Positions 47,705 to 52,474 of a stretch of 52,474 bases of DNA are shown here, piece by piece. Positions within the stretch are counted from its first letter, which is position 1, and each line of letters starts with the position of its first letter. The translations under genes were made by a program, and so were the position numbers. The stretch is from Gammaproteobacteria bacterium SG8_30 (GTDB lineage Bacteria > Pseudomonadota > Gammaproteobacteria > Steroidobacterales > Steroidobacteraceae): NCBI GenBank assembly GCA_001303245.1, contig LJNS01000017.1, forward strand, positions 1 to 52,474, read 5' to 3'. A model generated the notes under the pieces. It searched no databases. It saw nothing but the letters and a program-made list of their open reading frames with translations, and was not told the DNA's origin.

Positions 47705-48787
47705 TCACGGATGCAGAGGAGGTGAGTCGTGAGGAGCATCGACCTGGCGCGTTTCGGAGATCTCGTCGAGGCGGGCGTGCTCGGCTTCGGCGTCGTCTGG
47801 CTGCTTTGGGCGATCCTCGTCGCGTAGACGCAGCGAGTCGGCCTCGCCGGCCGAGAGGACACCCGTTTCGGCGAGCCAGTCCGCGAGCGTGTCGATCACG
47901 ACGGCGCGAAACTCGGTCGACCGGATGGTGGCGTGGCCGATGTCGAGCCACACTGCCTTCTTCGGATTTCCCGCCTGCTCCTGCAGCTTGCGCCCCAGGG
48001 CCTCGGGCATGCGTGCGTCGCCCCGACCGTTGACGAGCAGCACGGGCCGCGGCGCAACGCGGCCGATGTACTTGAGCGGCTCGACCGGCGAGACGATCAG
48101 GTTGGCGATCCATGCGACCGGGCGGTCGAAGGGTCCGGGCACGTCCAGCGTGGCAGCGATGAGCGACTCGAGGTCGCCGGCGCCGAACAGCACGACGAGG
48201 CCGTCGATCCGCGGCTCCGCCGCGGCGGCGGCGGGCGCGAGCAGTGCGCCGAAGCTGCCGCCGGCCAGAACGATGCGATCGCGATCGACGTCCTCGCGGG
48301 TGTGCAGGTAGTCGAGCACCAGCATCGTGGCGGGAGCTGTCATCAGGACTGCGCGGCGCATGGCGGGCAACGCGGCGAGGAACTGCCCGACGGAGAGTCC
48401 CCGGCGGCGGCCGGCGTAGGGGTAGTCCACCGAAGCGAGAATGAAGGGGCCGGTGTCAGGAACGAGCTCCGATGTTCGACCGCCCGTCTGGACGCCCCCG
48501 AGGATCACGAGCACGGGGCGAAGTCGTCCATCCGGCGGTGGTAACCGGAGCTGGACGTCCACGGCGAGACCGCGGTCGTCGGTGAGGCGCAGCGCCTGCA
48601 GCATCCCTTGCGGCGTCTGCCTGCGATTCAGCACGGCCACCGACACCAGCTCGCCCTTCTGCGCCACGAACCAGGGCAGCCAGTCGCGCGCCGCGTAACG
48701 CTCCCCCGCCCACCACGTGCCGGCGACGGCGAGAACCAGCACGCCGGGCAGGATGGAGCGGCGCGGCCACCGGGATGCTTTCGCCAT
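47705..48787 (-). CDS. Membrane-anchored alpha/beta-hydrolase
   Basis: A 360-residue protein. An N-terminal signal anchor (about 11-27, SILPGVLVLAVAGTWWAG) precedes a hydrolase fold. RPVLVILGGVQTGGRTSEL holds the oxyanion turn, VLAGGSFGALLAPAAAA the nucleophile (Gly-x-Ser-x-Gly), RPVLLVNGRGDARMPE the acid and WLDIGHATIRSTE the His. The last 40 residues are charged and low-complexity. The substrate is unknown. ATG 48787 gives the signal anchor; the gene is divergent from the prolyl oligopeptidase gene, 95 bases apart. Confidence 0.82.
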   Translation of the reverse strand: MAKASRWPRRSILPGVLVLAVAGTWWAGERYAARDWLPWFVAQKGELVSVAVLNRRQTPQGMLQALRLTDDRGLAVDVQLRLPPPDGRLRPVLVILGGVQTGGRTSELVPDTGPFILASVDYPYAGRRRGLSVGQFLAALPAMRRAVLMTAPATMLVLDYLHTREDVDRDRIVLAGGSFGALLAPAAAAAEPRIDGLVVLFGAGDLESLIAATLDVPGPFDRPVAWIANLIVSPVEPLKYIGRVAPRPVLLVNGRGDARMPEALGRKLQEQAGNPKKAVWLDIGHATIRSTEFRAVVIDTLADWLAETGVLSAGEADSLRLRDEDRPKQPDDAEAEHARLDEISETRQVDAPHDSPPLHP

Positions 48788-48882
48788 CGGGGCATTCTGC
48801 CATCGCCACGCCGCGGGAACCTGAGGCAGACTTGGGCATCGCAGGCGTCCTGCACGCGACGTGCCGGGGACACGATGCAACG

Positions 48883-50970
48883 ATGCGGCAAGCCCTCCTC
48901 CTGGCGGGTCTACTCGTGACGGGCTGCGCGGCCGGCGCGTCCTCGGATCCCTGGCTGTGGCTCGAGGACGTCTACGGCGAGCGCGCACTGGCGTGGGTGC
49001 AGCAGCAGAACGGGCGCGCGCTCGCGCATCTCGGCCGCTACGAGGAGTTCCCGCGCCTGCTCGCCGAGGCGAGGAATGCACTCGACGCCGAGTCGCGTGT
49101 CCCCGACCTTGTGGCCGCGTACGGGAACGTGGTGTACGAGCTGCGCCAGGATCCGGCGCACCCACGCGGCGTGCTGCGCAGGACGTCGCTCGACGAGTTG
49201 CGCGCGAGCGAGACCGAGTGGGAGACGGTGCTCGACCTGGACGCCCTGTCTGCGACGGATCGCGAGGACTGGGTGTTCAAGGGGCTGCAGATCCTGCCTC
49301 GGGACGGGCGCCGCGCCCTGGTCTTCCTTTCGCGCGGCGGCGGTGATGCCGTCGAGATGCGGGAGTTCGACCTCCTCGGGAACCGCTTCCTTGCGGATGG
49401 ATTCCGCCTGCCGCCGGCCAAGCTGCGCGCCGATTGGCGCGATGCCGACTCGCTGTACGTCGGCACGGATTTCGGCCCCGGGTCGCTCACGACGAGCGGC
49501 TACCCTCGGACCGCGAGGCTCTGGCGTCGCGGTGAGCCGCTCGGCTCGGCCCCGGTGCTGTTCGAGACGACGCCCACGCACATGTCGGTCGCCGCGCTCC
49601 GGCTGGAGAGCGCGGTCGGCGATCTCGACCTCGTGGTCGAGCAGACCGGTTTCTTCAGTGCCCGCCGGTTCCGGTTGAATGGCTCGGCGTCCGAGCCCCT
49701 GGATGTTCCGGCATCCGCGGTCCTGGCCGGCGCATTCGACGCACGCCTCGTGCTGCTGCTCAAGGAGGACTGGCCGGTCGATGAGACGATCCTTCCGAGC
49801 GGGTCGGTGATCCTGTTGGATCCGGCCCGCGCAGGAAGCGAAGCCGTATCGCTCGTCGCGGCACCCGAAGACGGCGTGGTGATCGAGTCGGCCCATCCGA
49901 GCGACCACGCCATCCTGGTCCGGCTGCTCGACAGCGTCCGCGGGCGCCTGCGTGCCTACCTGCCCGCGAAGGAGGGCTGGACCTTTCGCGAGATCCCGCT
50001 GCCCGACAACGGCAGCGTCCTCGTCGATGCGGTCGTGAGGGAGAGCGGCCGCGCCTACATCCGCTACGAGTCGTTCACGACGCCGCCCACGCTCTACACC
50101 GTTGCGCCGCCGGAGTGGCAACCCGAGGCGCTCAAGTCGCAGGCCCCTGCCTTCGACGGCAGCCGTTTCCGGGCGACGCAGCACTTCGCCGTGTCGGCCG
50201 ACGGCACCCGGATACCCTACTTCGTGGTGGCGTCCGTCGACCTCGAGCTCGACGGCAGCCACCCGGTGCACCTGTTCTCCTACGGAGGCTTCCGCAACTC
50301 CCTGACACCCTCCTACTCGGGCGTGTACGAGCCGCTGCACGGCGCGTACGGCAAGCTGTGGCTCGAGCGCGGCGGCGTGTTCGCGCTGGCGAACATCCGC
50401 GGCGGTGGCGAGTTCGGCGAGGCCTGGCATGCGGCTGCGCTACGCCGGAACCGGCTCAAGGCCAGCGAGGATTTCGAGGCCGTGGCCGAGGACCTGGTGC
50501 GTCGCCGCGTCACCGCGAAGGGAAAGATCGGCATCGAAGGACGCAGCCAGGGCGGGCTCCTCGTCGCGACCGCGATGATCCGCCGTCCCGACCTCTACGG
50601 CGCGGTCGTCTGCGGTGTCCCGCTCGCCGACATGATGCGTTTTCACAAGCTGCTGGCCGGCGCGAGCTGGGTGGCCGAGTACGGCGATCCGGAGGATCCC
50701 GGGGACCGCGCCTACCTGTCGACCTGGTCGCCCTACCAGAATCTGGAGAAGAACGCCGGCTATCCGCCGGTGTTCATCTTCGGCTCGACGCGCGACGACC
50801 GGGTCCACCCTGGCCACGGCCGCAAGCTCGCGGCCCGCCTGCAGGAGTTGGGCTACGAGGCGACCTACTACGAGAACACGGAGGGCGGCCACACCGGGAG
50901 CAGTACGAGCGAGCAGCTCGCGCTGCGGCTTGCTCTCGCCTATTCGCTGCTCTGGTTCTCGCTACGCTGA
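48883..50970 (+). CDS. Prolyl oligopeptidase-family serine peptidase, lipoprotein
   Basis: A 695-residue exported peptidase of family S9A. Lipobox LLVTGC lies about residues 10-15. A beta-propeller-like N-terminal region begins DPWLWLEDVYGERALAWVQQ (the usual start of mature POP enzymes) and fills about 20-430. The C-terminal catalytic domain has the Ser in KIGIEGRSQGGLLVATAM, Asp in STRDDRVHPGHGRKL and His in ENTEGGHTGSS. It cleaves short peptides after proline or similar bonds in the periplasm. ATG 48883 places the lipobox correctly. It may serve peptide use; no linked transporter is adjacent. Confidence 0.93.
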   Translation: MRQALLLAGLLVTGCAAGASSDPWLWLEDVYGERALAWVQQQNGRALAHLGRYEEFPRLLAEARNALDAESRVPDLVAAYGNVVYELRQDPAHPRGVLRRTSLDELRASETEWETVLDLDALSATDREDWVFKGLQILPRDGRRALVFLSRGGGDAVEMREFDLLGNRFLADGFRLPPAKLRADWRDADSLYVGTDFGPGSLTTSGYPRTARLWRRGEPLGSAPVLFETTPTHMSVAALRLESAVGDLDLVVEQTGFFSARRFRLNGSASEPLDVPASAVLAGAFDARLVLLLKEDWPVDETILPSGSVILLDPARAGSEAVSLVAAPEDGVVIESAHPSDHAILVRLLDSVRGRLRAYLPAKEGWTFREIPLPDNGSVLVDAVVRESGRAYIRYESFTTPPTLYTVAPPEWQPEALKSQAPAFDGSRFRATQHFAVSADGTRIPYFVVASVDLELDGSHPVHLFSYGGFRNSLTPSYSGVYEPLHGAYGKLWLERGGVFALANIRGGGEFGEAWHAAALRRNRLKASEDFEAVAEDLVRRRVTAKGKIGIEGRSQGGLLVATAMIRRPDLYGAVVCGVPLADMMRFHKLLAGASWVAEYGDPEDPGDRAYLSTWSPYQNLEKNAGYPPVFIFGSTRDDRVHPGHGRKLAARLQELGYEATYYENTEGGHTGSSTSEQLALRLALAYSLLWFSLR

Positions 50971-51052
50971 GAAGACATGTAGGTGCGCGGGGCATCGGGC
51001 GACGCGAGCCTGCGGTGGCTTCTCACGAGGCGTCGGCCACGGAAGCCACCCT

Positions 51053-51262
51053 TTAGTAGTGCGGCGGGATCTCCTGCGGGAATTCCGGCGGCCCCATCTG
51101 CTCGAGCAGCGCCTGCAGGCGCTCTGCCAGGACGCGGTTCGCGTTGGTCAGCGCATCGATCTCCCGCTGCTGCCTGATCACGACGTCGCTCAGTTCCTGC
51201 AGTCCCCGCTCGAGGTGGGCGAGCTTCACTTCGATGGTCTCGAGTCTCTCGGCGTCGTTCAC
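51053..51262 (-). CDS. slyX: SlyX-family protein
   Basis: A 69-residue coiled-coil protein: ERLETIEVKLAHLERGLQEL, SDVVIRQQREIDALTNANRV and a C-terminal EQMGPPEFPQEIPPHY. Both the helix pattern and the PPHY ending are typical of SlyX, a small conserved protein of unknown function in gammaproteobacteria. ATG 51262. It stands alone between the peptidase and the symporter. Confidence 0.9.
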   Translation of the reverse strand: MNDAERLETIEVKLAHLERGLQELSDVVIRQQREIDALTNANRVLAERLQALLEQMGPPEFPQEIPPHY

Positions 51263-51373
51263 GAGATGGCGGCCTCCGGCGGAAGCGATCGCGGCAGCGT
51301 ACCGCAGGTCGTACCCGTCGCGCCCCGCGGAAAGCGCGGGGAATGCTGCCGAGGCATGCGCGCCATCGGAGGG

Positions 51374-52474
51374 TCAGCCCGCGAAGAAATCGCGCAACGC
51401 CTTTACGGTCTCGCCGCTCGAGAACACGAGCACGATGACGATCAGCACCGGGACCACGTAGCGGATCGCCAGCACGATGCGCGGCACCTGTCGCCGCCAG
51501 AAAGGCGAGGTGCCTGCCAGCAACTCGTCGGTGACCGTCCCTCGTGCGACCCAGCCGGCGACGATCGCGATCAGCAGGGTGCCGATCACCAGCGCGAATT
51601 CGCCCGCGATCTTGTCCATCAGGCCGAGGGCGTCGAGGCTCGTGGCCGGCAGCAGGCCCAGCACGGCCGCAGTCACCGCGACGCCGACGGCGGCGGCCTT
51701 GCGCGGCACGCCGAACTCGTCGATGACCGAGGAGGTCACGACCTCGAGCAGCGAGATCGCCGAGGTCAGCGCGCCGACGGCCAGCACGACGAAGAAGAAG
51801 AGTCCGACGACGTGTCCGACCAGGCCCATCGACTCGAATGCGCCGGGCAGGGCGATGAACAGCGCCCCGACGGTGCTCTCGCTGACCGCACCCTGCAGTC
51901 CGAGCGAGTAGATCACGGGGAACACGACGAGCCCGGAGACGAACGCGACGCCGAAATCCGTGAACGAGACTATGGTCGCCGACTCGGGCAAGTCGTGCGT
52001 CCGCTCCAGGTAGGACGCGAAGGTGATCATCGCCCCCATGCCGAGGCTCAACGAGAAGAACGACTGCGCCGCCGCCGCACGCCACACCGCCGGGTCCGAG
52101 AGGGCCGAGATCTCCGGCTGCAGGTACACGCGATAGCCGGCCGCGCCACCGGATAGCGTCGTCGCCCAGATCGCGAGGCCGACCACGATGAAGAACAGGG
52201 CCGGCATCAGGATCAGGGAGGCGCGCTCGATGCCGCCCTTCACGCCGGCCATCACCACGGCCAGCGTGGCCGCCATGAAACCGACGTGATAGGCGATGGC
52301 GCCCTGGCCCGTGGCGACGCGGCCGAAATGTTCCGCCGCCTCCTCCGGGAAGCCGGTGGCGATGGACTCGATTGCGTAGCGAACGGTCCAGCCCGCGATC
52401 ACCGAGTAGTAGGAGAGAATCAGGAGCGGACCGACGGCGAAAAGCCAGCCGACACGTCCCCAGCCCGGTCCGGC
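51374..52474 (-). CDS. Sodium:neurotransmitter symporter (NSS) family transporter, partial
   Basis: C-terminal part of about 366 residues; the start lies beyond the right edge. The frame is open to the last base and reads GPGWGRVGWLFAVGPLLIL then SYYSVIAGWTVRYAIES, the helix-2 to helix-3 region of LeuT-type proteins. AAAAQSFFSLSLGMGAMITF and SYLERTHDLPESATIVSFTD, with ALTSAISLLEVVTSSVIDEF later, are NSS signatures around the Na+ and substrate sites. It would import an amino acid or related compound with sodium. The substrate cannot be predicted. Confidence 0.9.
   Translation of the reverse strand, partial: AGPGWGRVGWLFAVGPLLILSYYSVIAGWTVRYAIESIATGFPEEAAEHFGRVATGQGAIAYHVGFMAATLAVVMAGVKGGIERASLILMPALFFIVVGLAIWATTLSGGAAGYRVYLQPEISALSDPAVWRAAAAQSFFSLSLGMGAMITFASYLERTHDLPESATIVSFTDFGVAFVSGLVVFPVIYSLGLQGAVSESTVGALFIALPGAFESMGLVGHVVGLFFFVVLAVGALTSAISLLEVVTSSVIDEFGVPRKAAAVGVAVTAAVLGLLPATSLDALGLMDKIAGEFALVIGTLLIAIVAGWVARGTVTDELLAGTSPFWRRQVPRIVLAIRYVVPVLIVIVLVFSSGETVKALRDFFAG

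Noticed and set aside
47729-47827. A 32-codon plus-strand frame with a hydrophobic end inside the hydrolase 3' end
   Set aside because: It is antisense to a charged, low-complexity tail of a supported gene. Hydrophobic readings are expected opposite acidic codons, and no extra evidence supports it.
1-52474. CRISPR array, tRNA or rRNA genes, riboswitches and insertion sequences
   Set aside because: No regularly spaced direct repeats, no cloverleaf-like sequence, no rRNA-like conserved sequence and no transposase motifs were seen. The only clear direct repeat is the 44-bp duplication. Riboswitches cannot be excluded by eye.

Overview
The window is GC-rich and densely packed with genes, and it shows no CRISPR array, rRNA, tRNA, phage or intact insertion sequence. 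The gene set points to a gammaproteobacterium: a YheU-like protein, SlyX, a DUF2058 protein, HflK/HflC, TrmO, the DUF2868/DUF3482 pair and a YhhN-type lysoplasmalogenase occur together. The exact lineage cannot be read from the sequence. The content (c-type cytochrome, tungstate uptake, an Old Yellow Enzyme-like reductase, an RND pump, a HemG-like flavoprotein) suggests a free-living respiring organism.

Layout. 1-1020 (minus): the N-terminal part of an Lhr-type helicase, with an apparent frame disruption at its start, and an NlpC/P60 lipoprotein. 1284-4406 (plus): a tightly overlapping operon of a membrane-anchored PpiC-type isomerase and three different HupE/UreJ-like membrane proteins. Facing it is a nine-haem c-type cytochrome lipoprotein (4563-6359, minus). 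6452-9509: an SRPBCC protein, a DUF2058 protein, trmO coupled to a small HExxH-like membrane protein, and a cis-CaaD-like tautomerase that keeps all six catalytic residues. 9585-11858 (minus): tupBCA tungstate transporter, divergent from a cysteine-free molybdopterin-fold protein and a 28-residue membrane peptide. 12633-18246 (minus): a GGDEF-EAL protein and the DUF3482 GTPase/DUF2868 membrane pair. 18379-20066: a YheU-like protein, an esterase fragment, a perfect 44-bp tandem duplication, an HD hydrolase and an unknown protein.

20278-24743: hflK-hflC, a small secreted protein, a DUF2130 coiled-coil protein and a possible small gene behind an AT-rich promoter-like stretch. 24794-29219: a D-aminoacylase-like amidohydrolase, a membrane-anchored HExxH protein, an OYE-family reductase and a HIT protein. 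29379-33782: an RND efflux adaptor and pump. 33798-37807 (minus): a protein-quality-control/stress set (P-loop-less Lon-type protease, UspA-like protein, DUF2934-Hsp20). 37978-39839: a PolX-like helix-hairpin-helix protein tail to tail with RNA 3'-phosphate cyclase (RtcA). 39987-46489: small exported proteins, a HemG-like flavoprotein, a CpcT/CpeT-like protein, a calcineurin-type phosphatase, lysoplasmalogenase, a hydrolase, a DksA/TraR-like regulator, a YbhB-like protein and others. 46665-52474: a coiled-coil/glycine-zipper lipoprotein, two alpha/beta-hydrolase-fold enzymes, slyX and the C-terminal part of a sodium:neurotransmitter-type symporter that leaves the window.

The best candidates for undescribed biology are the PpiC plus triple HupE operon with its facing nonahaem cytochrome, the cis-CaaD-like enzyme, the DUF2868/DUF3482 membrane GTPase pair, the Lon-like/Usp/Hsp20 stress set, the HhH/RtcA pair and the duplicated 44-bp element with a related copy about 5.6 kb away. 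All functional statements rest on motif reading by eye; no database search was run.
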